Numbered from the stretch's first letter, positions 1 to 5,532 are shown. The stretch: 5,628 nt of DNA from Deltaproteobacteria bacterium (GCA_019309245.1 JAFDGP010000008.1:22108-27735); one strand, 5' to 3'. Program-made: numbers and translations. Notes: generated by a model from the sequence alone, not told the origin.

Positions 1-1
1 A

Positions 2-322
2 ATCGTGGCTCACAACGAAGAGACCGGCCTGCGGGCCAAGAAGATGGTCGAGGACATCGTACAGGAGGCCGAAGTCGGGGCGATCTATGAAGGGACTGTT
101 CGAAAAATCGTGGATTTCGGTGCCTTTGTGGAGATCTTTCCGGGAACCGATGGCCTGGTGCATATTTCACAGCTGGATTCAAAGCGGGTTGCGAAGGTCA
201 GCGACATTCTCAAAGAAGGGGACAAAGTCAAGGTCAAGGTTCTGGAAGTGGATCGTGACGGAAAGATTCGTTTGAGTCGCAAGGCAGCATTGGAGGACCG
301 GCACCGTGTACGGCGGGTATAA
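2..322 (+). CDS. pnp: Polynucleotide phosphorylase, C-terminal fragment (S1 domain; 5' end outside window)
   Basis: This is the last part of PNPase, the phosphate-dependent 3'-to-5' exoribonuclease of mRNA turnover. The reading frame is open to the left edge, so the catalytic RNase PH domains and most of the KH domain lie upstream. The GTG at position 5 is internal, not a start. The first 23 or so residues (with ETGLRAKKMVEDIV) resemble the end of the KH domain and linker. From about nt 74 there is a complete S1 RNA-binding domain: VGAIYEGTVRKIVDFGAFVE, then PGTDGLVHISQL, then GDKVKVKVLEVDRDGKIRLSRK. These are the classic PNPase S1 signatures. The tail after the S1 domain is short and basic (RHRVRRV), without the long acidic or RNase E-binding extension of enterobacterial PNPase. 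The TAA stop (320-322) lies inside the next gene. The identification is firm, although other S1 proteins share parts of the motif; the M16 peptidase neighbour supports pnp. Confidence 0.93.
   Translation: MVAHNEETGLRAKKMVEDIVQEAEVGAIYEGTVRKIVDFGAFVEIFPGTDGLVHISQLDSKRVAKVSDILKEGDKVKVKVLEVDRDGKIRLSRKAALEDRHRVRRV
292..296 (+). promoter_or_regulatory. Ribosome binding site for the M16 peptidase, inside pnp
   Basis: GGAGG lies 9 bases before the GTG at 306, within the last codons of pnp. It supports the GTG as the true start and fits translational coupling of the two genes. Confidence 0.7.
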
Positions 323-1574
323 CCGAAGCATTCTGGAAAACGGCATCCGGGTGGTCACAAAAAGGATGTCGCACGCCCGTTCGGTGACCATGGGTGTATG
401 GGTTGACGTTGGTGCTCGTGACGAAAAGCCGGAAGAAAGCGGGCTGTCTCATTTTATTGAACACATGATTTTCAAGGGGACGGAAAAACGCTCTGCCCTT
501 CAAATCGCCAAAGAATTCGACGCAATCGGCGGACAGTGCAATGCCTTTACCAGCAAGGAAAATACCTGCTACCACGCGAAGGTGATGGACACGTGTCTGG
601 ATACCATGGTGGATTTGTTGTCGGACATCTTTTTGAACTCTGTGTTTGATCCACGCGAGGTGGAAAGGGAACGGGGGGTGATTTTTCAGGAGATACGGAT
701 GTTGGAAGATACCCCGGACGAACATGTCCATGTGCTTCTGGCTAAGGCTGCCTGGGCGAATCACCCTCTGGGCCGTTCTATCCTGGGCAGCTATGAGACC
801 GTGGCCGCGTTTGATTCTGAGACGATCAAGGGATATTTTACCCGGGCCTATCGGACAGAGCGTATCGTGATTGCAGCTGCCGGAAATCTGGAGCATGAAC
901 GGTTTGTGGATATGGTGGCACGGTCTTTTGACGGGCCAAAAAGACAAGAGCCGTTTCCGGCGCGCACGCCGGCCGCTATGAAACGCATTGTGGAAACCCA
1001 CCCCAAAGATCTGGAGCAGGTACACTTGTGCCTGGGAACTCCGGGGGTGAATGCCAGGGATCCCAGGCGTTACGCGTGTGCGGTATTGAACGTGATTCTG
1101 GGTGGGAATATGAGTTCGCGGCTGTTTCAAGAAATCAGAGAACGCCGTGGGTTGGCCTACGCCGTGTTTTCGTTCCTGTCGCTTTACTCGGATACCGGAT
1201 CGTGGGGGGTTTATGTAGGAGTGGACAGAGAAAACACCGACGAGGTCTTGGATGTGATCGTACGGGAAATGAATCAAATGAAACGGGAGCCAGTGGGGGA
1301 AGAGGAGCTGTTCAATGCACGGCAATATCTCAAGGGCGGCCTGTACCTGGCGGCGGAAAGCACGGACAACCAGATGACCCGTGTCGCACAAAACGAGATC
1401 AATTTCGGCCGTCACGTTTCCTTAAAAGAGGTAGAGGAGCACATCGAGAAGGTGACGCCCGAAGACGTGCTGGAAATTGCCCGGGATATGTTCCGAGATG
1501 ATGCCGTCGCTTTGACCCTGTTGGGGCCCGTGGATGAAAAGACTTCCTATGAACAACGGCTTGCCTTCTCCTGA
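306..1574 (+). CDS. M16 family zinc peptidase (pitrilysin / mitochondrial processing peptidase-like)
   Basis: A 422-residue protein of the bacterial M16B type (COG0612), a zinc metalloprotease expected to work as a dimer in the cytoplasm; I see no signal peptide. The inverted zinc motif HXXEH is intact as H49-F-I-E52-H53, and the third ligand is E129 in IFQEIRMLED, 76 residues after H53, the family spacing. The N-terminal M16 domain spans about residues 8-155. The second M16_C domain spans about 165-350 and carries GGNMSSRLF (266-274) and RRGLAY (280-285), which include the conserved Arg and Tyr of that half. Length is normal for the family. The GTG start overlaps the end of pnp by 17 bases in another frame and has a good GGAGG upstream, so the genes are very likely co-transcribed and coupled. 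The pnp-M16 pairing is widespread in bacteria (Bacillus mlpA/ymxG is an example), but the physiological substrate is not established, so no gene symbol is given. The TGA stop is followed by repeat DNA. Confidence 0.95.
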   Translation: MYGGYNRSILENGIRVVTKRMSHARSVTMGVWVDVGARDEKPEESGLSHFIEHMIFKGTEKRSALQIAKEFDAIGGQCNAFTSKENTCYHAKVMDTCLDTMVDLLSDIFLNSVFDPREVERERGVIFQEIRMLEDTPDEHVHVLLAKAAWANHPLGRSILGSYETVAAFDSETIKGYFTRAYRTERIVIAAAGNLEHERFVDMVARSFDGPKRQEPFPARTPAAMKRIVETHPKDLEQVHLCLGTPGVNARDPRRYACAVLNVILGGNMSSRLFQEIRERRGLAYAVFSFLSLYSDTGSWGVYVGVDRENTDEVLDVIVREMNQMKREPVGEEELFNARQYLKGGLYLAAESTDNQMTRVAQNEINFGRHVSLKEVEEHIEKVTPEDVLEIARDMFRDDAVALTLLGPVDEKTSYEQRLAFS

Positions 1575-1630
1575 TCCGGACATGCCGAAACCAAAAAAAT
1601 AGATTTATCACGTGATGTTTTCAAGGCGTC

Positions 1631-1699
1631 AAGCCGCAAAACACGAAAGCACAATGAGGCGATAATCTTTGTGGTCTCTGTTTTCGTGCTTCGCGGCTT
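1631..1699. repeat. Inverted repeat / hairpin with GCAAAACACGAAA core
   Basis: The arms 1631-1648 and 1682-1699 are complementary at 16 of 18 positions. The two mismatches are A-C on the plus strand and would be G-U pairs in a minus-strand transcript. The 33-base loop holds a second small stem (CACAA 1650-1654 with TTGTG 1669-1673). The 14-base core at 1635-1648 recurs with one change at 4021-4034, inside the hairpin before the antiporter gene. This suggests a dispersed REP-like palindrome and not a terminator, since no T-run follows the stem. Confidence 0.7.
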
Positions 1700-1707
1700 A
1701 TGGCCTG

Positions 1708-1900
1708 GAGAGCTTTGCACAACCTCCTGCCGGCAGTCAGGTCGTCTTCCCTCAAGGCGATATGATCCAGGCCGAGCCTTGCGAAGGGCCGTGCCAGTTC
1801 ATCGGCATATCGCCTTTCGGCAAAACGACCTGGCTGCCGGGCGGCCGAGCGCGCAAAATGTTGCCCTGTAAGCGAGAGCAACAAGTTTTGCAAAGGTCTC
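1708..1900. repeat. Large imperfect palindrome (MITE/BIME-like element), about 190 bases
   Basis: The inner arms 1730-1764 and 1806-1840 are complementary at 30 of 35 positions around a 41-base loop. The loop contains a further short stem (CCTT/AAGG around 1777-1787). The outer arms 1708-1723 (GAGAGCTTTGCACAAC) and 1885-1900 pair at 14 of 16 positions. The two halves are unequal because the right half carries about 44 extra bases that form their own hairpin. The left arm recurs at 3867-3911. No transposase is encoded, and I could not identify flanking target-site duplications. A non-autonomous mobile palindrome or a composite REP element are the likeliest explanations. Confidence 0.7.
1853..1891. 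repeat. Nested hairpin in the right half of the large palindrome
   Basis: GCAAAA (1853-1858) pairs with TTTTGC (1886-1891), and TGTTGC (1859-1864) pairs with GCAACA (1878-1883). This gives a 12-pair stem with a two-base bulge (1884-1885) and a 13-base loop. The stem uses part of the outer arm of the larger palindrome, so the two folds compete. Confidence 0.6.
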
Positions 1901-1990
1901 GTGTTTTAAGGCTTTTTGCCACAAAAAACGACCTGACGAACCGGCTGCATATTCGGCCCGTTGAAGTTTCGTGCCCCTGCCGTGAGTCCA

Positions 1991-2449
1991 ATGACACAAG
2001 ATCCTATTGTGCGAATTACCCGAGTTCGGCCCGAAGCGGATGCGGACATCCCCCTGCCCAGCTATATGACACGCCATGCCTCGGGTATGGATATCTGTGC
2101 TGCCGTGAAACAGCCCTGTGTGATCAATGTCGGGGCGATCGCGGTGATTCCTACGGGGATTGCTGTCGCGCTTCCCGTAGGCTATGAGGCGCAGGTGCGA
2201 CCGCGAAGCGGGCTGGCCTTCAAACACGGCATCGGGATTATCAACAGCCCAGGCACTATCGACGCGGACTACCGGGGAGAGATCAAGATCTCCCTGATCA
2301 ACCTGGGCGACTTCCCCTACACCGTACGCCGGAAAGACCGTATCGCGCAGATGGTGATTCAGCAGGTCTGCCGGGCCCGTCTAAAGGTCGTGGAGCGGCT
2401 GGATGAGACCGAAAGAAACGACGGCGGATTCGGGCATACAGGCACATGA
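1991..2449 (+). CDS. dut: Deoxyuridine 5'-triphosphate nucleotidohydrolase (dUTPase)
   Basis: A trimeric-type dUTPase that hydrolyses dUTP to dUMP and pyrophosphate, keeping uracil out of DNA and supplying the thymidylate precursor in the cytoplasm. All five family motifs are present in a 152-residue protein, close to the usual length of about 150. Motif 1 is ASGMD (30-34). Motif 2 is PRSGLAFKHGI (71-81). Motif 3 is GTIDADYRGEI (88-98), with D91 as the expected water-activating aspartate. Motif 4 is RKDRIAQMVI (114-123). Motif 5 is ERNDGGFGHTGT (141-152), with F147 placed to stack on the uracil. Two small departures are K115 where Gly is common before DRIAQ, and H149 where Ser is common in GFGSTG. 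The start is uncertain. ATG at 1991 gives the normal N-terminus and is chosen, but in-frame GTG (1982) and TTG (1961) precede it and no start has a strong Shine-Dalgarno sequence. The gene is separated from the peptidase by 416 bases of repeats and converges on the cytochrome gene. Confidence 0.94.
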   Translation: MTQDPIVRITRVRPEADADIPLPSYMTRHASGMDICAAVKQPCVINVGAIAVIPTGIAVALPVGYEAQVRPRSGLAFKHGIGIINSPGTIDADYRGEIKISLINLGDFPYTVRRKDRIAQMVIQQVCRARLKVVERLDETERNDGGFGHTGT

Positions 2450-2486
2450 CCACTGCGTGGCCTTGAGGGGCTTGCAGGAGAGGTTA

Positions 2487-2527
2487 CCCTTTTAAGAAAC
2501 TCAATTCAAACTGCGGCACACGCATTT
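2487..2527. repeat. 41-base direct repeat, copy A (downstream side of the cytochrome unit)
   Basis: It matches 3911-3951 in the same orientation at 36 of 41 positions, with no gaps. Core words shared exactly include TTAAG, ATTCAAA and ACGCATTT. It lies between the dut stop and the cytochrome terminator. The match is lost beyond CGCATTT. Confidence 0.75.
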
Positions 2528-2545
2528 TGCCGCCGTTGGATGTGC

Positions 2546-2577
2546 AAAAAAGCAGGGCCTCAGTCTCGAGGCCCTGC
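2546..2577 (-). terminator. Intrinsic terminator of the cytochrome gene
   Basis: A perfect 10-bp GC-rich stem (2552-2561 with 2568-2577) has a 6-base loop. On the minus strand it is followed directly by six T residues (the A-run at 2546-2551). It begins 40 bases after the cytochrome stop. On the plus strand the stem is followed by CCGGGTTTTA, so it might also stop some dut readthrough, but that tail is weak. Confidence 0.88.
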
Positions 2578-2617
2578 CCGGGTTTTACGGGCGAAAAGAT
2601 ACCCTTATTATCCCGCA

Positions 2618-3670
2618 CTACTTTGCAATCGCTCCCAGGGCTTGAAGCTGTTTTTTGTTTAAAGGCGAGCAGAACCTGTACTGGGACCTGCCGGTCTTTT
2701 TGGTTAACGGTGCCCACCCCTGTGGGCCGAAATCCACAAACTGAAACTCGAACTTGTCCGGCACAAAGGGAATGACCCCCGTGGTATGTTGGACCTTTTT
2801 GCTGGCGGGATCCCACCGGGTCATCACGATCTTTCCGGAATTCTTAAGCTCCAGCATGCGCTTGTTCTGGTGGCAGTCCTTGCAGGTTCGGCCTTTGCGC
2901 TTGATGGTATGGCCGTGGTAGGGCCCAAAGGCCACAAAGGTCTTTCCCTCATAGACCACAGTTTGATAGGTGCCTGCTCGCACCCTTCCCCGGTCGTCAT
3001 TAAGCAGGATGATATATCCCGACAGGGCCCCGGCGGCCTTTTTCTTATGCCTTTTGATCAGGGTTTCAAAATGACAATTATAGCATGTGATAACACTGTC
3101 TAGATGGCAGGCGTCGCAGGCGAACTGTTGGCCATGCTGTTTATGCTCCGCATTTGACGGCTGGTCACTATGGCAAGACTCGCACGTTACGTGCATCGCG
3201 CCGGGCGAGAACATGGTATCATAATGGTTGCCGTCTCCATGAATCTCGGCCGAGTTGTGACACTCCGAACACTGCATGCCCGCCTCAAGGTGGATGTCAG
3301 ATAGTTTCAGTTTTGCTTCCATTTTTTGGCGGCCGTGACAATGCTTGCACGCCTCGGGCTGCGCGGCGGGCTTTTTCCCGGCGGCGTCTTGATGGCATTG
3401 GTCGCATGATGAGGTATGGCAATGGCCGCAGCCGGCCTTTTCATAGGCCACCCCGCAGTACGGGCCGAATCCGTCATGCTGCTCATACCACCACTTCATG
3501 CCGTTTGCCGTCCCATGCAGGCTTGTCGGCAGTGTCGCGGCCGGTCCCATGGCCTGCGCCTTTGAGGCCGACGCTGTGTTCTTGCCTTTCTGCAGTCCCT
3601 GGCATGAAGTGGCCAGGATGGCTGAAAGACCCATGGCAAGCAAGGTTTTCGTCCAATGGTTTGCTTTCAT
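2618..3670 (-). CDS. Octahaem c-type cytochrome, probable exported lipoprotein
   Basis: A 350-residue protein with eight CXXCH haem c sites: C81GHCH, C89DQCH, C108KHCH, C134SECH, C163ESCH, C185DACH, C196YNCH and C263KDCH. It has a Sec-type signal: a K/H-containing start, a hydrophobic stretch LLAMGLSAILA, then ATSC with C23 as a possible lipidation site. The lipobox is imperfect (Ala at -3), so a soluble periplasmic form is possible. Many further histidines (for example H52, H65, H127, H144, H149, H160, H176, H179, H208, H252, H254) could be distal ligands. Seven haems cluster in residues 81-200. The eighth is set apart by 62 residues, and an 83-residue tail rich in Lys, Phe and Gly has no haem. 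Two cysteines (C72, C334) lie outside the motifs. The role is inferred to be periplasmic electron transfer; I cannot place it in a named family, and it does not look like a classic tetrahaem cytochrome c3. No oxidoreductase or maturation gene is adjacent. Start is supported by AGGAGG at 6 bases. TAG stop. Confidence 0.9.
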   Translation of the reverse strand: MKANHWTKTLLAMGLSAILATSCQGLQKGKNTASASKAQAMGPAATLPTSLHGTANGMKWWYEQHDGFGPYCGVAYEKAGCGHCHTSSCDQCHQDAAGKKPAAQPEACKHCHGRQKMEAKLKLSDIHLEAGMQCSECHNSAEIHGDGNHYDTMFSPGAMHVTCESCHSDQPSNAEHKQHGQQFACDACHLDSVITCYNCHFETLIKRHKKKAAGALSGYIILLNDDRGRVRAGTYQTVVYEGKTFVAFGPYHGHTIKRKGRTCKDCHQNKRMLELKNSGKIVMTRWDPASKKVQHTTGVIPFVPDKFEFQFVDFGPQGWAPLTKKTGRSQYRFCSPLNKKQLQALGAIAK

Positions 3671-3676
3671 CGCTGT

Positions 3677-3682
3677 CCTCCT
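3677..3682 (-). promoter_or_regulatory. Strong ribosome binding site of the cytochrome gene
   Basis: On the minus strand AGGAGG stands 6 bases before the ATG (3668-3670). It fixes the start and suggests efficient translation. Confidence 0.85.
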
Positions 3683-3770
3683 TTTACCCCGCAGTGTTTC
3701 GAGTAACCATTAGAAATAAAGGCTTTTTGGCCGGATAGTCCGCCAGTCTCCAGACCAACCTGAATATTGT

Positions 3771-3799
3771 TCCATACTCCCATTTTCCTGAGTCGTCAA
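3771..3799 (-). promoter_or_regulatory. Possible sigma-70 promoter for the cytochrome gene
   Basis: On the minus strand TTGACG (3794-3799, 5 of 6 to the -35 consensus) is followed after 17 bases by TATGGA (3771-3776, only 3 of 6 to the -10 consensus). It would leave an untranslated leader of about 95 bases. The -10 is poor, so this is only a candidate. Confidence 0.3.
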
Positions 3800-3866
3800 C
3801 ACCGATCAACATTCTGTGAGCTAGAAAATTACAGGAAGTGAACAGCCTGCAATGCCTGATATTTTT

Positions 3867-3911
3867 GAGAGGTTTGCACGATCCTCTGCCGGCCGGTCGG
3901 GCCGCCTTCCC
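3867..3911. repeat. Copy of the left arm of the large palindrome
   Basis: It aligns with 1708-1751 in the same orientation with 9 mismatches and one single-base gap, most of them transitions. Shared blocks include TTTGCAC, CTGCCGGC and CTTCCC. It runs directly into the direct-repeat copy B, whereas the first copy continues into CAAGGCGATATG instead. This suggests modular, recombining repeat units. Confidence 0.6.
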
Positions 3912-3951
3912 CCTCTTAAGAGACTCGATTCAAATTGCGGCCCACGCATTT
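3911..3951. repeat. 41-base direct repeat, copy B (upstream side of the cytochrome unit)
   Basis: It matches 2487-2527 at 36 of 41 positions without gaps. The two copies enclose the cytochrome gene together with its terminator and putative promoter. Confidence 0.75.
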
Positions 3952-4011
3952 AGAACAATATGCGTTCTTTGCAACGAAAACTTTAAAAGATGATCATGTG
4001 CTGTTCTCAAG

Positions 4012-4095
4012 CCCGAAGGGCGCAAAGCACGAAAAATTGAAAGCACGAAAAAAAACATTCAGGCTTTCGTGTTTTCTTCCTTTGCGCCCTTCGGG
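4012..4095. repeat. Long inverted repeat before the antiporter gene
   Basis: A perfect 16-bp outer stem (4012-4027 with 4080-4095, CCCGAAGGGCGCAAAG) continues inward as a weaker A/T-rich stem in which GAAAGCACGAAA-type words occur in both arms. The core 4021-4034 differs by one base from 1635-1648 in the peptidase-dut spacer, so both belong to one dispersed palindrome family. As no T-run follows the outer stem, a simple terminator is unlikely. Confidence 0.75.
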
Positions 4096-4124
4096 GATGC
4101 CGATTTTACCGGATCTGCTTTGTT

Positions 4125-4165
4125 GGTGGGCGCTTGAAGTACAACAATACGTCGGCACGCCCACC
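4125..4165. repeat. Small stem-loop in the antiporter leader
   Basis: GGTGGGCG (4125-4132) is exactly complementary to CGCCCACC (4158-4165) with a 25-base loop. It lies 95 bases before the antiporter ATG. It may be part of the neighbouring repeat or a leader structure; the sequence alone does not decide. Confidence 0.4.
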
Positions 4166-4260
4166 GCCTTGCATCTTCGGCAAACTCGGCAACTGCTGGA
4201 TCTGGAAAAGGGGGGGACCAGTTGTGAACCGAAGAGGTTTCTGATATCAAAGACGATGTC

Positions 4261-5532
4261 ATGACCGACGCCTTCAAGATTGCCATTACACCGGCCCTGA
4301 TCATTGACCTGCTGTTGATCCTGACCATTGCGTGGGTTTTGGGTGGCCTGTTTTTGCGTTTCGGCCTGCCGGTGATGCTGGGAGAGCTGTTGGCTGGTGT
4401 GATCATCGGGCCTGCGGGCCTGGGCTGGATCCGGGCATCCGAGCCCCTGGCCCTCCTGGCGGAGCTGGGGATCTTCTTTGCCATGTTTTACGCGGGCATG
4501 GAAATGGATCCCAAACAGCTCGTGGAGCACCTCCGGCCCTCGGTGGTGGTCGCCCTGGGTGGTTTCATCGTCCCGTTTGGCCTTGGCTTTATGACCATCA
4601 AACTGTTCGGCGGCACCGTGTACCAGGCCCTGTTTGTGGGCATGGGCTTGTCTGTGACGGCCATTGCGGTTCAGGCCGTGGTTCTCGAAAACATGCGGAT
4701 CCTGAATACCAAAATAGGCCATGTGATCATTGGGGCCGCCATTGTGGATGACATCTTATCCCTGGTTGCCCTTTCCGTCCTATTGGGGGTTGCGAAAAGC
4801 GGCACGATGGGGCTGGTGCCTCTGCTGGTGATCTTGTTGAAGGTCGCCGTGTTTTTTGCCGTGACTTTGGCGGCCGGACACTTTCTGGTCCCGGGAATCT
4901 CCCGGAGGCTGGGAGACTACCATGCCAAAGGGTTTACCTTTGCGCTGGTCGTGGCTCTGATTATGGCCTACCTGGTAGAGTTGGTCGGTCTTCACCTGAT
5001 TATCGGTGCATTTCTGGCCGGTCAATTTGTGCGAAAGGAGATCATGGATGAGGCGATCTACCGAAAAATCAGGGACCGGTTTTTTGCGGCAAGCTACGGT
5101 TTCTTGACACCCATCTTTTTTGTGACCCTGTCGTTTCACCTGCGCCTTCAATGGGACTTGTCTTTTATCTTGCTTATCGCAGTGATTACCGTCATTGCCA
5201 TCATTGGAAAGCTTGCGGGTTGCGGGCTGGGTGCCGTGTCCAGCGGCTACAACGCCCACCAGGCCATGATCATCGGGTTTGGGATGAACGGTCGCGGGGC
5301 CGTGGAGCTGGTGGTGGCGGCGGTGGTCATGCAGCTGAGCCAACAGCTTTTGGCCGCGCGCGTGATCACCGAGCCACTTCTAACCGAAAACCAGTTCTCC
5401 GGTCTGGTGGTGATGGCCTTTATCACCACGGTGCTGGCGCCCATCTCTTTGAAATGGGCGGTAGGAAAGGCTTGCGGAAGGGACGAAAACGAGGCCTTTT
5501 GCACCTTGTGGAAACGGGCGATTTCAGAATAA
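4261..5532 (+). CDS. CPA2-family cation/proton antiporter (Na+/H+ exchanger domain only)
   Basis: A 423-residue, very hydrophobic inner-membrane protein with about 12-13 predicted helices, of the Kef/NapA-like monovalent cation:proton antiporter-2 family. Family signatures are GELLAGVIIGPAGLG (41-55), LGIFFAMFYAGMEMD (69-83), GLSVTAIAVQ (129-138), AIVDDILSLVAL (160-171), GKLAGCGLG (316-324) and GMNGRGAVELV (341-351). D163-D164 form the Asp-Asp ion site seen in electrogenic Na+/H+ antiporters such as NapA, where KefC-type proteins have Gln-Asp. K317 sits where NapA-like proteins have their conserved TM10 lysine. The protein stops after a short charged tail, so the cytoplasmic nucleotide-binding RCK/TrkA-N domain of full-length KefB/KefC is absent. 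ATG 4261 is the only usual start after the in-frame TGA at 4225-4227, yet no good Shine-Dalgarno sequence stands in front of it (GAGG at 4234-4237 is too far). It is divergent from the cytochrome gene and appears monocistronic. Ion choice (Na+ or K+) is inferred. Confidence 0.92.
   Translation: MTDAFKIAITPALIIDLLLILTIAWVLGGLFLRFGLPVMLGELLAGVIIGPAGLGWIRASEPLALLAELGIFFAMFYAGMEMDPKQLVEHLRPSVVVALGGFIVPFGLGFMTIKLFGGTVYQALFVGMGLSVTAIAVQAVVLENMRILNTKIGHVIIGAAIVDDILSLVALSVLLGVAKSGTMGLVPLLVILLKVAVFFAVTLAAGHFLVPGISRRLGDYHAKGFTFALVVALIMAYLVELVGLHLIIGAFLAGQFVRKEIMDEAIYRKIRDRFFAASYGFLTPIFFVTLSFHLRLQWDLSFILLIAVITVIAIIGKLAGCGLGAVSSGYNAHQAMIIGFGMNGRGAVELVVAAVVMQLSQQLLAARVITEPLLTENQFSGLVVMAFITTVLAPISLKWAVGKACGRDENEAFCTLWKRAISE

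Larger units (their letters stand above)
1575..1990. other. Gene-free, repeat-filled spacer between M16 peptidase and dut
   Basis: There are 416 bases with open frames on both strands, but none has a recognisable domain or a good ribosome site, and the two strands give mirror-like peptides (for example GSQVV-PxGDM on each), as expected of an inverted repeat. The contents in order are: an A-rich stretch and the perfect 10-base palindrome ATCACGTGAT at 1607-1616; a hairpin at 1631-1699; a large imperfect palindrome at 1708-1900 with a nested hairpin at 1853-1891; then about 90 bases leading into dut. No convincing sigma-70 promoter or T-tailed terminator was found, so whether dut is still transcribed from the pnp side is open. 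Confidence 0.75.
3671..4260. other. Gene-free divergent spacer between cytochrome and antiporter genes
   Basis: There are 590 bases between two divergent genes. The open frames here have low-complexity or palindrome-derived peptides and no recognisable domain, so no gene is called. From the cytochrome side it holds the ribosome site, a possible promoter (3771-3799), about 65 bases with nothing recognised, a repeat module like the one at 1708-1751 (3867-3911), direct-repeat copy B (3911-3951), a long hairpin (4012-4095), a smaller stem (4125-4165), a 6-bp stem (4190-4195 with 4219-4224) and the antiporter leader. Promoters for the antiporter could not be called with confidence. Confidence 0.7.

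Noticed and set aside
234..1415. A 393-residue open frame on the minus strand opposite the peptidase gene
   Set aside because: The plus-strand frame has a complete M16 motif set; the minus frame is rich in His/Arg/Pro with no recognisable domain, typical of an antisense shadow.
1631..1910. A CRISPR array in the repeat-rich spacer
   Set aside because: The repeats are inverted and degenerate, without regular direct spacing, and no cas gene is near.
1669..2187. Open frame on the plus strand through the repeat spacer into dut
   Set aside because: It runs through the palindromes and out of frame into a clear dut gene; its GSQVV-PxGDM peptide is mirrored on the other strand because of the inverted repeat.
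1752..2227. Minus-strand open frames across the spacer and the start of dut
   Set aside because: They are repeat-derived and overlap dut, with no domain or ribosome site seen.
2450..2545. A terminator for dut just after its stop
   Set aside because: Only a 4-bp CCAC/GTGG hairpin without a T-run is present; the strong hairpin further on is oriented for the cytochrome gene.
3154..3738. A 194-residue plus-strand open frame opposite the cytochrome gene
   Set aside because: It is the antisense of CXXCH-rich coding sequence; the minus frame has a signal peptide, eight haem motifs, a ribosome site and a terminator.
3969..3997. TTGCAA, 17 bases, GATCAT as a plus-strand promoter for the antiporter
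   Set aside because: Each box matches only 4 of 6 positions, it is about 265 bases from the gene and a long hairpin lies in between.
4151..4173. CGGCACG...CTTGCA as a sigma-54 promoter before the antiporter
   Set aside because: The spacing between the GG and GC elements is 15 bases instead of the required 10.
3935..4264. A 109-residue open frame upstream of the antiporter
   Set aside because: Most of it is the inverted repeat at 4012-4095 and its flank; no domain is recognised and its end overlaps the antiporter start.
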